This document shows, one piece after another, positions 43,449-54,061 of a stretch of DNA of 64,000 bases. Source of the stretch: Hyposmocoma kahamanoa (lineage: Eukaryota > Arthropoda > Insecta > Lepidoptera > Cosmopterigidae). Where the stretch lies: positions 617,612-681,611 of the forward strand of contig NW_020654242.1 of NCBI RefSeq assembly GCF_003589595.1, given 5' to 3'. The position numbers and the translations under genes are program-made. Position 1 is the stretch's first letter. Each line of letters starts with the position of its first letter. Under the pieces are notes generated by a model. The model was not told where the DNA came from, searched no databases, and worked only from the letters and a program-made list of their open reading frames with translations.

Positions 43449-43734
43449 CATTGACTTACAAATAAATGGACGACGGGTCTAATACAAAAACCACGAAAAA
43501 AATGTCCCAACTCAACCTATTTAAACGTAGTGACATGTAAAGGAATATGAAAAAGCTAAAACGTTGAATTTAAATTGTAATGTCATCGCAGTACTGTCCA
43601 ATTTTGCTTGCTTCGCTGTCAGTCGAACAAACGAAGACTAAAGCGAGAATGACGCTGTGTATACGATTTTAACGCCTTATAAGTTCGGACACTTTTTGGC
43701 GCGGACCCGACGTCCATATAATTGTAAGTCACTG
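43449..43734. mobile_element. hAT-M MITE copy 7
   Basis: 286 bp, right end slightly mutated (GTCACTG), exact 8-bp duplication CTTGAGAA at 43441-43448 and 43735-43742. Confidence 0.93.
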
Positions 43735-43859
43735 CTTGAGAACGTCATTTTTTAAGCTACGGCTCGTTCACTACGCTGAGCTCCCTGAGAACAACAAGCA
43801 AGAAACTCTAGGGATTGCTCTTTTCAAATGAACTTAAATGCTATAGAATTCATTTTGAA

Positions 43860-44168
43860 TCATATTTGTGTGGAATCTAGACTCACTTTGTCTTTCCATA
43901 CATCTTTATCTAACACGTAGTCCACAATTTTGTAATATGACTTTTCAATTAAAAAGTAAGTTTTAAACTTAAGAAATGATAATCTTAATATTATATTCTC
44001 CGGAATCTTATTGTAAAAACGTATATAGTTCCCCATAAAAGAATCGTTTACCTGCTTGGACTTAGTTTTAAGTTTAATATTACGGATATCTTCTTTCTTA
44101 ATGAAATTATGTATATTTCTAAGGGCATACAAAGTATTTGAGTAAATGTACTGTGATGCCACAGTCAT
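43860..44168 (-). pseudogene. non-LTR reverse transcriptase C-terminus
   Basis: Open minus-strand frame of 102 codons ending at the natural stop of the element. It contains VASQYIYSNTLYALRNIHNF, then NDSFMGNYIRFYNKIPENI and FKTYFLIEKSYYKIVDYVLD. The 'IRFYNKIP' and 'Y.I.DYL' blocks are the usual end of lepidopteran Jockey/CR1-type reverse transcriptases. The N-terminal domains are missing (5' truncation). A homologous frame occurs at 52867-53091. Confidence 0.8.
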
Positions 44169-44230
44169 GATACTAGTCCTGTAGCAAGTTCTTATTGGGG
44201 TGACAGAGGGAAACCAGGTTTTTCCAATAT

Positions 44231-44700
44231 GGTGGTTTTAATTGGCAACATATACAGTATGTACAACGTCGGTGGTGCAGTGGGAAAGGACTCCCCCTAA
44301 TCGGCACGTAGTCGAGGACCCATACACACGTTCCAATTAGGAAGCGGCTCAGGGTGCAACAACTACGTGTTACGTTCTAAAGCGCAGTTCCAATAAGGAA
44401 GTAGCGCTAGAAGCGTAGTACAGTGCAGTAGGTTCAACGGTAACGATCTATAGAGGAGTTCCAAACAAGGAAGCAGAGCTAGATGCTTAGTAAGTTCGAT
44501 TCCATTCATGTTCGCATCGCCGCTAGTAGACATTCCGCGAGGGAAAATCTTAACACCGCGATGCAGAATTTGCGATTTCGACGCCAATGCCATCTAGCGG
44601 TGCGTGACGGAACTAATATGAGTTGTTGCCTATTATATGATTTTGTTACAGTCCTTAAATTTTTCTCCGAGAGAAACTCGAGAACCTAAACGGCACATAC
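44231..44700. repeat. imperfect triplicate repeat region
   Basis: AGTTCCAATAAGGAAGTAGC (44386) and AGTTCCAAACAAGGAAGCAG (44459), each followed by GCTAGA..GC.TAGTA, with a third weaker copy at 44330; spacing about 55-73 bp. ATGCCATCTAGCGG at 44588 also occurs in 15596. Possibly LTR-derived. Confidence 0.45.
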
Positions 44701-45140
44701 TTAGAACGAATCGCTCGTTTTTGCAACACAAATATGTTTTGAATGTCTGTCGCTTTACCCCACATGAGAATCCCGTAGGATATTATACTATGGAAGTAAC
44801 TAAAGTAAACTAATACCAATAATTCTATACGGACGACGTATGCAGCAGACCTTAATCATATTTATGTGTAATAAAATGCTTTATCCGGGTTTGAAGTCGA
44901 TCCCTCGTCTACCCAGTGTACCTAAACGTCTATGTCACCGAAGTGTCGTAAACTCAGTGACCTGTGTTAGCGAATGCCTTTAAAATAGTTACGATCGGGT
45001 AAACCCCAGTCGTAACTTTCTCAACTCTAGTTAAGTAACTTAGCATAGTTTGCGTAGTTTCTGTAGTAAGACAGTTTAGGTTTAAAGTCCCTCACGTTGT
45101 TGTACATTTGGTAGTTATCAATATACGGTGTAAAAACGGT
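44701..45140. other. unassigned spacer
   Basis: Nothing recognised. Confidence 0.4.
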
Positions 45141-45585
45141 TTTATCTACACATATATCATAAACCCTCTATGATGTGTTCAAAAACCGCAAATTACGACC
45201 AGCATAAAGATAAACTGTTTTGTTAGAGCAAATTTCTTATCTGTGAAAATGTTATTATTGCATATTAATGACATCAAGTTCTATTTTATTATTACATTCA
45301 AATTTCGAATATCTCTGAAAAACAAAAACAATTTGATTCGACCTCAATTCTGACACAATTCTGAAACATCTCACACGTTACTTGATATCGAACGATATGA
45401 TAGTTGGGGTCGACTCTAGTTTGTCTATGAATTAAAAAGAAATTACGATAGCGTGACATGCGTGAGAAAAGTTTTAATTTGCCGCTATTTAGTTTGTTTT
45501 GTTGTTTGTCAGATCACATCATAAAACACTCGTGTTTTAATGCTTTTCAATATAAAACAGTCACATAAACTATTATTAATGATGT
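45141..45585. repeat. unassigned repeat shared with 31691-31960
   Basis: TTTATCTACACATATATCAT, GTGTTCAAAAACCGCAAATT, ATAAAACACTCGTGTTTTAA, in inverse order and orientation to 31691-31960; longer here. Confidence 0.5.
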
Positions 45586-45735
45586 AATCGAATCACTGCA
45601 CTCCAATAGTAAGTTTAGTTATACTAAAAAGACGGTCAACGCCCTGCGTGTTCAATACAATGGTTTAAGGATGCTGTTGGGACTGCCACGCTTTTGCAAT
45701 CCATCAGGTAAGTTAAATTTTGGTAAACTTATTAT

Positions 45736-46345
45736 GTAGGAAATGAAACTATTTTTTCGGATTTAGAACGCGTATATTTGTTTTTTTTTTTTAAAACAAA
45801 CCAACGTTTTGGGCCCTTTACTAGTCTCATGGTCATGGTTGACAATCAACAGTCAACTGACTTTTTAGACTTGATTTACTCGTCAGATACATTCAGAAAA
45901 CGCTGAATAAACTTGCTTTCAAGCAATTAGTTAGCAATTTCATGTTGAAGTCTCCATCTGCATCCCGTTAGTCTAGCATTGTTATAATGTTTATTATGAA
46001 ATACTGCCTCCGTATCCATTTCTGTCGCTAAGCAGTAATAAATGAAATAAATGAAAATCTAATAATAAAATTAATAATAAATAATTACAAAAAAAAAAAA
46101 AATGTAAAGCATAACGTAGCGTATCTTTGAATACTTCTTTGTAAAATTAAAAATAAGGTATTTAATTAATAACAAATTTGAAACTATGGTGGAAAAAAAT
46201 AGAGTGGTTTGCATTAATATTAGACGTAACTGGTTGATCACTGTACCACCATCAGTTAACCATGACCATGGGACATGTAAAGAGCCCAAAACATCGGTTT
46301 GTTTGAAAAAACAATTATACGCGATTTAAATCCGGAAATAGATAT
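45736..46345. mobile_element. Penelope-like tails, inverted pair
   Basis: 45736-45850 is a reversed tail (AGGAAATGAAACTATTTTTT.. CGTTTTGGGCCCTTTA) and 46075-46345 a forward one (GACATGTAAAGAGCCCAAAA.. GCGATTTAAATCCGG). About 220 bp separate them. Confidence 0.7.
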
Positions 46346-46545
46346 TTTTGATACAAGTGTGGCCCGAGCTAGAGGCGAGGGTCAAGACTCGAGACAAGTG
46401 AAAATGACAAATCCGCACGTGTATCAAACGAAATTTTTTAATACACTTGCGAAAAAACTACATTGAAAGTAAAATAAAACAATATATTTTAGTGGCGCGG
46501 CGCGTAGCGGTCTCGCGTAAGACTCACCTCCGGTCATTGTTAATC
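46346..46545. other. unassigned, small inverted repeat
   Basis: TTGATACAAGTGTG near 46348 and CGCACGTGTATCAAAC near 46416 are imperfectly inverted. Confidence 0.35.
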
Positions 46546-46760
46546 AAATCAAATCAAAAATCATTTATTCTCAGACAACTACAGTCCATATTTTACAGTT
46601 ACAATATTAGCTTAGATAATTCAATATGTTTACACACATTAAAATAAACAAAAGGCAACTTAAAAAACATAGAATAATTAAACAAATTAAATTAAATATC
46701 AAATACATAATCGACATGGTTTTAAATGCAGTTTCATGCAATGTAGCATGATCGGGCAAT
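46546..46760 (-). repeat. retroposon 3' tail
   Basis: AATCAAATCAAATCAAAAAT run followed by TTATTCTCAGACAACTACAG, a reversed non-LTR tail with TGATT repeats. Confidence 0.5.
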
Positions 46761-47067
46761 CAATCAGCCATCTTTATGGAATATTTTTGGTATTTTTAAA
46801 TGTAACCCGTTGTTTTATAAAACACTTATGCAATTTAAACAAATAACATGTTTGTAACTAAATATAAGTTTTAATGATGAATGCCTTACGTCACAGATCA
46901 CATAAATATTAAATAAATATACAACCTCTTTAGTTCTATGTTTAAGACTTGAATGAACAGTAAATTAAAAAAAGATAGAAAAGTAAAAAGCACTAGTGCG
47001 AAAAATCCAACTTTCGGCACGATTTGTAGTACGAAAAATACCATGTTTTGAGCAACTGTATTAAAAA

Positions 47068-47116
47068 ATAGTGTTATTTCCTATGTGTAACAATCGCGAA
47101 AACTTAAGAACTCGAA
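47068..47116 (+). repeat. Penelope-like tail scrap
   Basis: TTATTTCCTATGTGTAACAA and CGCGAAAACTTAAGAACTCG. Confidence 0.6.
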
Positions 47117-47499
47117 ATATTTATTACGTTTTATGTAAAAAATCATGGAACAAACGTTCTTGTTAGTAATATAGTTCTGCCATTGTTAACGTTTTATAAA
47201 TAACCCAGTATAAATATGAATTAAAAGGTATTCTCAGTTTATTTTTTCAGACAATTCTATTTGTTATGATTTACTGAGTTTACACGTGAAGTTGAGCCCG
47301 TGGAAGCGATGAAAAAATTTGATAAATCACAACCCCGTAGCTTTGTAACTTTGAGTGGGGTGGTAAGGTCAACAAACAAAGTTCCTGTGTTCTTTTTCTT
47401 CTTCAACTTCAAAGTGAAACCATGAAATGCAATGTTTGTTGCTTGTAATAAGTCAATAGAGAGAAAAAGAAAAATTGTAAATAAAAATTAATACATAAT
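47117..47499. other. unassigned spacer
   Basis: Nothing recognised. Confidence 0.4.
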
Positions 47500-48085
47500 C
47501 GAACTCTCAGAAAAAATCCCTTCGATCCGGCCGGATTCGAACCGATGTCTTCTAGCATACCGTAACCAACTAAGCCATGGAACGAACCAGTGTACCTCAC
47601 GAATTTTTTTATGTGCTTTCGTCGTATCTTTAATAATAATAATATAATAACAACGCACACACTCAACATAGCCCCGGACTAGGGAAACCCTGTGTCGCGG
47701 GTGCCATGGACACACACATAGACAACCACAAATTACACCCAAACTCACGAGAGAAATAAATGTAGGTCATACAAATATTTCTCCCGGCCCGGGAATCTAA
47801 CCTGGGACCTCTGCGTGGCAGTCCGGCATGGTAACCGTTCGGCCACCGAGGCAGTTCAGATCTTTGTATTTGGTTTTTCAACGACTTTTTAGCCGTAGCG
47901 CCATCTATGAGAAATCCTCAGAAAAATCTATGATATTTCCTCAGTTTCTTTTTGAGTGTTAACTAGTAGAGTAATTTCACATAAATCAATTCAATAAAAA
48001 TTTAAATACAATGAATAGCGACATCTCTAGCCGGGGCTGATAGCTGTAGAGATTTCTCATAGATGGCGCTACGGCTAAAAAGTCG
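47500..48085. repeat. SINE-B inverted pair, interrupted
   Basis: Reversed head and body from 47505 (TCAGAAAAAATCCCTTCGAT) to about 47955, with SINE-A inserted at 47632-47859; then a forward tail and body from 47960 to 48085. Confidence 0.8.
47632..47859 (-). mobile_element. SINE-A copy with target duplication
   Basis: Complete body and head. ATCTTT is duplicated at 47626-47631 and 47860-47865. Inserted in SINE-B, whose sequence continues across the site. Confidence 0.9.
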
Positions 48086-48089
48086 GAAG

Positions 48090-48145
48090 TAATGCTCACA
48101 TTTCTGCTCGGCGGCAGAAATAGGTAAGGTTCCAGTAGCTCTCTA
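48090..48145 (+). repeat. Rep-F scrap
   Basis: GAAGTAATGCTCACATTTCT.. CGGCGGCAGAAATAGGTAAG. Confidence 0.6.
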
Positions 48146-48147
48146 TA

Positions 48148-48233
48148 GATATACGCGATTTAAATCCGGAAAAATAGTTTAATTTCATATGTGTAACAAT
48201 CGCGTAAGCCTAAGAACTCGATATAGTAATTAT
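48148..48233 (+). repeat. Penelope-like tail
   Basis: ATACGCGATTTAAATCCGGA.. GTAACAATCGCGTAAGCCTA, ending AACTCGATA. Confidence 0.75.
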
Positions 48234-48239
48234 TTAGTC

Positions 48240-48339
48240 GTATAGCATTCTTTCCGTAGCATTTATACCGTAGCATTCTTCCCGTAGCATTATTCGCGTA
48301 GCTTTCTTACTATAGCATTCTTAGCGTAGCATTATTATA
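48240..48339 (+). repeat. 14-bp minisatellite, seven units
   Basis: Seven consecutive units of a GTAGCATTCTTNCC-like consensus, starting shortly after the Penelope-like tail. Confidence 0.85.
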
Positions 48340-48404
48340 ATTAATAATGTATTGTTTCGTGCAAACCTTAAATAACTTTAAAGACAATTTTACTGAAAGA
48401 AGAA

Positions 48405-48600
48405 AGAATAATTCTTTATTGCACATTACAATTACAATGACAACAGATAACAATATATGCAATTATTACAGAATATGTTAATGTAAAACAGGCAGCCTCA
48501 TTGCTAAGTACCAATTCGTTTCAGGCAACTTTAGGATAGAAATTTAAGAGTTGGAAAAGGTGTGTAACCTCATGTGTGTTTCAGATAGATACACTATTCA
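48405..48600 (-). repeat. non-LTR 3' tail
   Basis: ATTCTTTATTGCACATTACA.. AAACAGGCAGCCTCATTGCT.. TTTCAGGCAACTTTAGG, same family as 21040-21455. Confidence 0.65.
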
Positions 48601-49736
48601 TCAATAAAGTAAATATAAAATTAAATACATAATTGAAATGTATACATATAAAGAAGAATTTATAGCATTATGATAAATAGGAAACAAAGTGAAGGGAATA
48701 GAGAGAAAAAACCATACTTAGTAAATAAGGTAATGTTCCATAATACGTCGTTTGAAGGAATCAAGAGAGGGGGATCAGACAATTCCATAGCCGGATAGCA
48801 GATAGAGTAAACGACTTTAGTATTCATTGAATTAAATGAAATGGTACTAAATCACATGACAAGAACGGCTAATCCCTGCCCGCACAACCGCTAATGCCAC
48901 CACTGTACACAGACACACACAGACACTGTATTTAGAGACAAATTACTAACTTGTTCCTCTGCAATAAGTTTAAATTGATAGTTCTAGTTAGCGTAGGATA
49001 TTAGGCAATTTTATACAAGGCAAATTGATTATACGACAAAAGTGATCATACGACAATGGAAATTTGAAATATCGTAAAGGACAAAATGGCCCTTATGACA
49101 TAATGACTCGTTAAAATATTTAAAATTTCCACCCTCGATTTAAAGGTTAAAATTTTATTGATATATCGAATTTCAAAATGTCGTGAGAGACGTTTTGATA
49201 AAAGGGACATCATTATGTCGTACGGGAAAGTGTCACCACATTTCGAATTTCTACAGTCGAATCACATGAAAGTCATAAAAATAATACCAACTACACGAAA
49301 CAAATTGTTTTTATGAAGCTGTAACACGCTTTTTTGGAAGATCTCGTCAATTCAAAACAAACTGTCTCTTCCCTCCTTGGTATTTTTCACAATTCATGTA
49401 CAAAATGTTACACTGACATTATAGTTTAGAAATAATTAGTAAAAAAAATCCAATGGTGTTCGTGTAATTGTCCAGCAGTATGACCATTCGGCCACGAAGG
49501 CGTTTAGATTGTAACATTTTTTTATTGCATAATCACGATGAACAATTTTTGTCCTCGACGTGTAAGCAAAATTTTTTTGCACTCAATACATCACAGCCTT
49601 TCCCGTCGTGATAAATTGTATACATACATGTGAAGTTATTTTACATTTATCATAATCATACTGTATAATGTTTTATTTAGGGGAACCTGCAGCTGTACAG
49701 GGTGTAACAATAAGATACGCTTTTTTATGATACCCA
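48601..49736. other. unassigned spacer
   Basis: 49030-49265 contains several TACGACA/TGTCGTA motifs in both orientations, possibly a decayed inverted-repeat element. A SINE-A scrap (CATTCGGCCACGAAGGC) lies near 49482. Confidence 0.35.
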
Positions 49737-49975
49737 GTGAAGTGACGAAGAAGTCGTACGCCTGATGGTAAGCCTAACCATAGCAATTGCAGTGGCACTC
49801 ATAGCTTTAAATCACAAAGATCTGATCCGTTATTCTTAGATATAAGTAGATAAGTTCCATGTGCCTGTAATTTCACCAGCACCTTTACCCTTCAAAACCG
49901 GAACGCAGTAATGCTCAGATTATCCATGTACTTCCCTAGACGATCACTTTCACAAGATAGGCTCTTCTGCTACTA
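49737..49975 (+). repeat. Rep-F copy
   Basis: GTGAAGTGACGAAGAAGTCG to CACAAGATAGGCTCTTCTGC, diverged. Confidence 0.75.
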
Positions 49976-50047
49976 ATCATCCCTTATAGTCCCTTAAAAT
50001 CTGGCGTCATTAATTTTAATCAAAATTTAGTTTTTCATTATCTCTGA

Positions 50048-50135
50048 CACCTCGGTTGTTTAACGTTTGCACTGTAGTCGCTCGAAGATAAGGTCACGGG
50101 TTCGATTCACTGTAGGTTTGTGTTTTATCCGCTGC
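50048..50135 (+). repeat. tRNA-like SINE scrap
   Basis: CCTCGGTTGTTTAACGTTTG (A-box like) and ACGGGTTCGATTCACTG (B box). Confidence 0.4.
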
Positions 50136-50708
50136 CACACCGGTGCCGGTGATGATTTTATACCGATTTATCGGATATCGAAGTTATAACAGGTAAAAGA
50201 ACTAATATTAATTGCTATTTCGGTAAATACTCTAGCAAACCATAAAGTTTTTAATGTCTGGGTCTGTCATTTAAAAAAAATAAACAACTTCAAAAATACG
50301 TCACGACAATCGTGTGTGTTATTGTTTGGGCTGGTGATTTCGGTGTTTATTTATTGAAAACATACCGTAAGTAGCGTTTTTTAAGTTTACCCTGAATATA
50401 AATGTTTATAAACTATACTTTAAGGAGTCATTTCATGGTAAACGTTAGAACCACTCAAACGGAATATTATCATATTTATCCAAGTACACCAAAAATTTCA
50501 TTAGTGCTTTTTAAGTGCAGGATTTGCGGTATATTACTGCATTTTATTTGAGATGTTTTTGTTGGTAGTACGGAGGGTATTTATTTAGCAATGCAGAATA
50601 ATAATTTTTATTTATAAAAACTTGTATTTAAACTGAATGCTTTTCTAATTTGTGAAACCAAACAGCCGCCATTTTGCGGTAGGAGGAGCGCATCGCGTGA
50701 GCGGTTAT
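50136..50708. other. unassigned spacer
   Basis: Nothing recognised. Confidence 0.4.
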
Positions 50709-50920
50709 ATAATCTCAGTACAGAGTACTAAAAGAACCGACCTCAAAAGTCATTCATCCCCAGTTTGCCACCCTTGGAGGTGGAATGTTTTCTTCAAATT
50801 TAAATGGGACCACTACTGAGGTACCATCAAAATCGGTTCACAAATTATCTCGTAACATACATATAAAAAAAACATACAGTCGAAGTGAGAACGTCCTCCT
50901 TTTTGAAGTCGGTTAAAACG
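50709..50920 (+). repeat. Rep-C, internally deleted
   Basis: AATCTCAGTACAGAGTACTA end and TTTTTGAAGTCGGTTAAAA end both present, but about half of the body is missing. Confidence 0.8.
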
Positions 50921-50999
50921 AAATGAGAGAGAGTTGAAATGTAAAAGTAAAAATGTTACATTATATTATTATCAATATACATACTATACCACTATACCA

Positions 51000-51311
51000 T
51001 GGAGAGCGCTATGCTCGGAATTTCTCTGCTGGCCCACGTACCCAAAGCAAAAGGTAGTAGAAGCGGGTACGAGGATAGCCAAGCTTAAGTGGAAGTGAGC
51101 GGCTGGCCAGAAGGGACGATGGAAGATGGACGAAAGTCGTTACTGAATGGTGGCCAAGAGACGAAAAAAGGCCAAGAGGCAGACCACCCGCCCGATGGAC
51201 TGATGACATTAAGGCCATAGTTGGAAACCACTGGACACGACTCGCAAGGGACCGGAAATGGCGCAATAGAGAGGAGGCCTATACTCAGCAGTGGCTGCAA
51301 ACAGGCTGAAA
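51000..51311 (+). pseudogene. RTE-like reverse transcriptase C-terminus
   Basis: Starts ERAMLGISLLA, continues in other frames with RIAKLKWK, and from about 51130 reads TEWWPRDEKRPRGRPPARWT, DDIKAIVGNHWTRLARDRKW and ends EEAYTQQWLQTG with a stop. This is the usual RTE-like C-terminus (RPRGRPPxRWxDD.. RDRxxW.. QQW). At least two frame changes. Confidence 0.8.
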
Positions 51312-51960
51312 TAAATGAATGACTATACCTACATATATAAGTTTTATACATTGCACAGCTATTACAATAGTGTTTTAACTAAAAAAAATTTGATTCTCTA
51401 CACGTCAAAAAAACCGTCGTTAGAATATTGTAAGAACAATCAAAAGATATCTACCTAACTCAAAATGAGACACGTCACATGACGTGAGTTAGTTCTGGCC
51501 AAAATAACCCTTATTCAAAACCATGAAATAATTTTTTCCATTTTATTGTTAAATATATGTATTTAAGAAATTGTTTAAGCGTCTATAATAAACTATAAGA
51601 TATAAATTGTAATGACTATTTTTTGCCGGAAGTGAGTAATTCGTTTTTTTTTGCGATTGAAACACGCATATGCAAATATTATATTAATTACTTCTATTTC
51701 TCATGCACCCCCAATTTTTTTTCTCTAATATCGATACAGACAACTTTGGGAACGGCCAGCCTAAAATATTTTTATTTATATTATTAGTTCACCAAAATAA
51801 TTCCGAGCACGTCTCACAAATAAAAATGAACGATTGTAATGAAGTCCTGCAATTGCCGGGGGCGAATGTATATTGTATTAAGGCGGAACTTGAAAAGCAT
51901 ATATTGCTTTTTTTATGACAAAAATGTGATGGAACGAATATTGAAGACGCGAGCGATACA
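51312..51960. other. unassigned spacer
   Basis: A 71-codon frame at 51703-51918 has no recognised domain. Confidence 0.35.
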
Positions 51961-51996
51961 CTCATAAGTCAAATAATTTATTCCATAGGTAAAATA

Positions 51997-52511
51997 CATC
52001 GAGTATATAACCAGAAACAGAGACGAAATGTCATTTAATTTGTTTGAAAACTATTCTGCCATATCGTAAGTCAATGGCCATATCATTATTGTGACAACTG
52101 CGCTCCGATTGGCCAGCCCGAATTCGAAACAATTGACGGGTGTCGTCAACTGTTTCACTTCAAATCGACCAGTTAATTTGAGCTTTGCTATAATGGACGA
52201 AATTTGCAAAATTACATATTTTATATTTAATTACCGATGAAATGTGATTCCGTTTGTTTTGTAATTAGATGTTTTGCTGTTTTTCCTACACCACCGAATA
52301 GAACAGCACGCTATTGTTAGATATATTATCTTTATTACAATAAATACAGAATATTTTTTGGAATATACGGAGACGTACACACAGGTCAGTAGTTGGCCTG
52401 TCTATATGTCAGTACAAACGGGAGTTGATATTTATAAGAGCTGCATCGCTAATGTGTTACCAGGAATATATGGCCCTTATTTCGTCTCTATTTCTGGTTA
52501 TATACTCGATG
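51997..52511 (+). mobile_element. TIR-D element copy 5, with MITE remnant
   Basis: Complete ends CATCGAGTATATAACCAGAA/ TTCTGGTTATATACTCGATG. Flanks GTAAAATA and GTAACATT agree at 6 of 8 positions. It is 515 bp because of a 19-bp extra segment at 52066-52084. Confidence 0.88.
52058..52084. repeat. hAT-M remnant with 8-bp duplication
   Basis: GCCATATC, then GTAAGTCAATG, then GCCATATC. The 11-mer is exactly the outermost end of the hAT-M right inverted repeat; the other TIR-D copies have a single GCCATATC here. Confidence 0.85.
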
Positions 52512-52866
52512 GTAACATTTCACATGTCAAAACGTCACTTTTTAAGCTACTGCTAGTTCACTGTGCTGACTTTCATGAGAAGAATGAGCAAGAAATTCTG
52601 TTTGCTCTTTTCAAATAAATTTAAATGCTATGGAATACAGTTTGAATCATATTTTAGTGCAATCTAGACTTAAGTCGTCTTCCCATACATCTTTACCTAA
52701 CACGTAGTCTTCAATTTTGGAATATGACTTTTCAATTAAAATACTTTTGATGTAAGTTTTAAACCTAAGAAATGCTAAACTTAAAATATATGCTCTAGAG
52801 TCTTATTTCTTTTTTTATAAGAAAGAAAATATCCATAATATTAACCTTAGAACTAAGTCCAAACTC

Positions 52867-53091
52867 ATGGTACCACGATTTCGTGTAACTAAGGTAAACG
52901 ATTCTTTTATGGGGAACTGTATTCGTTTTTACAATAAGATTCCGGAGCATATATTAAGATTGTCATGTCCTAAGTTTAAAACTTACATTAAAGGTATTTT
53001 AATTGAAAAGACATATAACAAAATTGAAGACTACGTGTTAGATAAAGATGTATGGAAAGAGAACATGAGTCTAGATTCCACACAATTATGA
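52867..53091 (+). pseudogene. non-LTR reverse transcriptase C-terminus
   Basis: 75-codon frame with VNDSFMGNCIRFYNKIPEHI, FKTYIKGILIEKTYNKIEDY and VLDKDVWK, closely matching the minus-strand frame at 43860-44168. It ends at the natural stop. The corresponding coding part in the left arm is more decayed. Confidence 0.8.
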
Positions 53092-53203
53092 TTCAAAGCG
53101 TATTCCATAGCATTTAAGTTTATTTGAAAAGAGCAATCTCTAGCGTTTCTTGCTAGTTCTTCTCAGGGAGGTCAGCGCAGTGAACGAGCAGTAGCTAAAA
53201 TAA

Positions 53204-53608
53204 TCTCACTAAAAGAACCGACCTCAAAAGTAGGTACGTGGAATTACGACTATTTGCTAAGTTTTATTGAAATATCCTTAAATTCGCCACTATACAGGAC
53301 TTGACTCAAAGTGTATTGAGAAAAAAACGCCTTGAATTGGAGAAATAGCAAAATCAACCATTAAAATAATTGCTCCTAAATTAAAGTTTAGGCGCTATTT
53401 ATAAAAATGAATCTTCATGCGTGAACAGCCACCCTTAGGATGATTTTCTTTGAAATGAAATGGGACCACTATGGAAGTACCCCCTTTCCAACAAAAAAAG
53501 AATCATGAAAATTGGTTCACAAATACCGTCGTTATCGCGTAATGTACATACAAAAAAAGAACATACAGTCTAATTGAGAACTTCCTCCTTTTTTGCAGTC
53601 GGTTAAAA
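53204..53608 (+). repeat. Rep-C copy inserted in a non-LTR 3' UTR
   Basis: AATCTCACTAAAAGAACCGA to TTGCAGTCGGTTAAAAA; host sequence AGCTAAAA and TTACGTTCTCAAG continue on both sides. The AGTACAGAGT hairpin is mostly lost. Confidence 0.8.
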
Positions 53609-53690
53609 ATTACGTTCTCAAGTGTACATTTATTCTATGGAATAAATAATTTTTTCTTTGACTTTTGACTTTATTTTAATTAGCACTGCC

Positions 53691-54061
53691 GCTATGTCAG
53701 TGATATTGACAAATGAGATTTCTAAGCCATTTCAGCTGTATTTAGTTTGCTATAGATTCGTTGTTATAAAAAAAGACGATCGATTTCGTCCCATTTAAAA
53801 GTTGGCTTCCGAACTAGAGAGTTAAATAAAGCAATTTCACCTTTATATGGCGTGAGGTGTTTGTTTGAGCAGAAATAGCACTAAATCATATAAATGGTAG
53901 CTATATTTCCGCCTTTAGAAATAAGACTAGGTGGAGCTTTTGGTATTTTGTTGTATATAATGGTTTTAACCTGTTCATGAACAGTAACGGTGTTTAGTGT
54001 AAAATTAAATATCACAGTGCGGGGCACCCCGTTTCGCAATGTGGATCTTTTTTAAAATTTC
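53691..54061. other. unassigned spacer
   Basis: Nothing recognised. Confidence 0.4.

Larger units (their letters stand above)
43395..44230 (-). mobile_element. non-LTR 3' end with hAT-M insertion
   Basis: Tail TCAAATAATGGTTTATTCCA at the left, UTR GCTCGTTCACTACGCTGAGC.. AACTCTAGGGATTGCTCTTT, and the C-terminal coding fragment. Same family as 51961-53690. Confidence 0.75.
51961..53690. mobile_element. head-to-head pair of non-LTR 3' ends (palindrome)
   Basis: 51961-52800 reversed and 52826-53690 forward are copies of the same 3' region (tail TTATTCCATAGGTAAAATA; UTR AAGCTAC.. GAATGAGCAAGAAA; coding end). They meet at TCTTTTTTTATAAGAAAGA near 52806-52826. The left arm carries TIR-D, the right arm Rep-C. 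Confidence 0.75.

Noticed and set aside
46447..46647. 66-codon plus-strand open frame
   Set aside because: Overlaps a reversed retroposon tail; no domain recognised.
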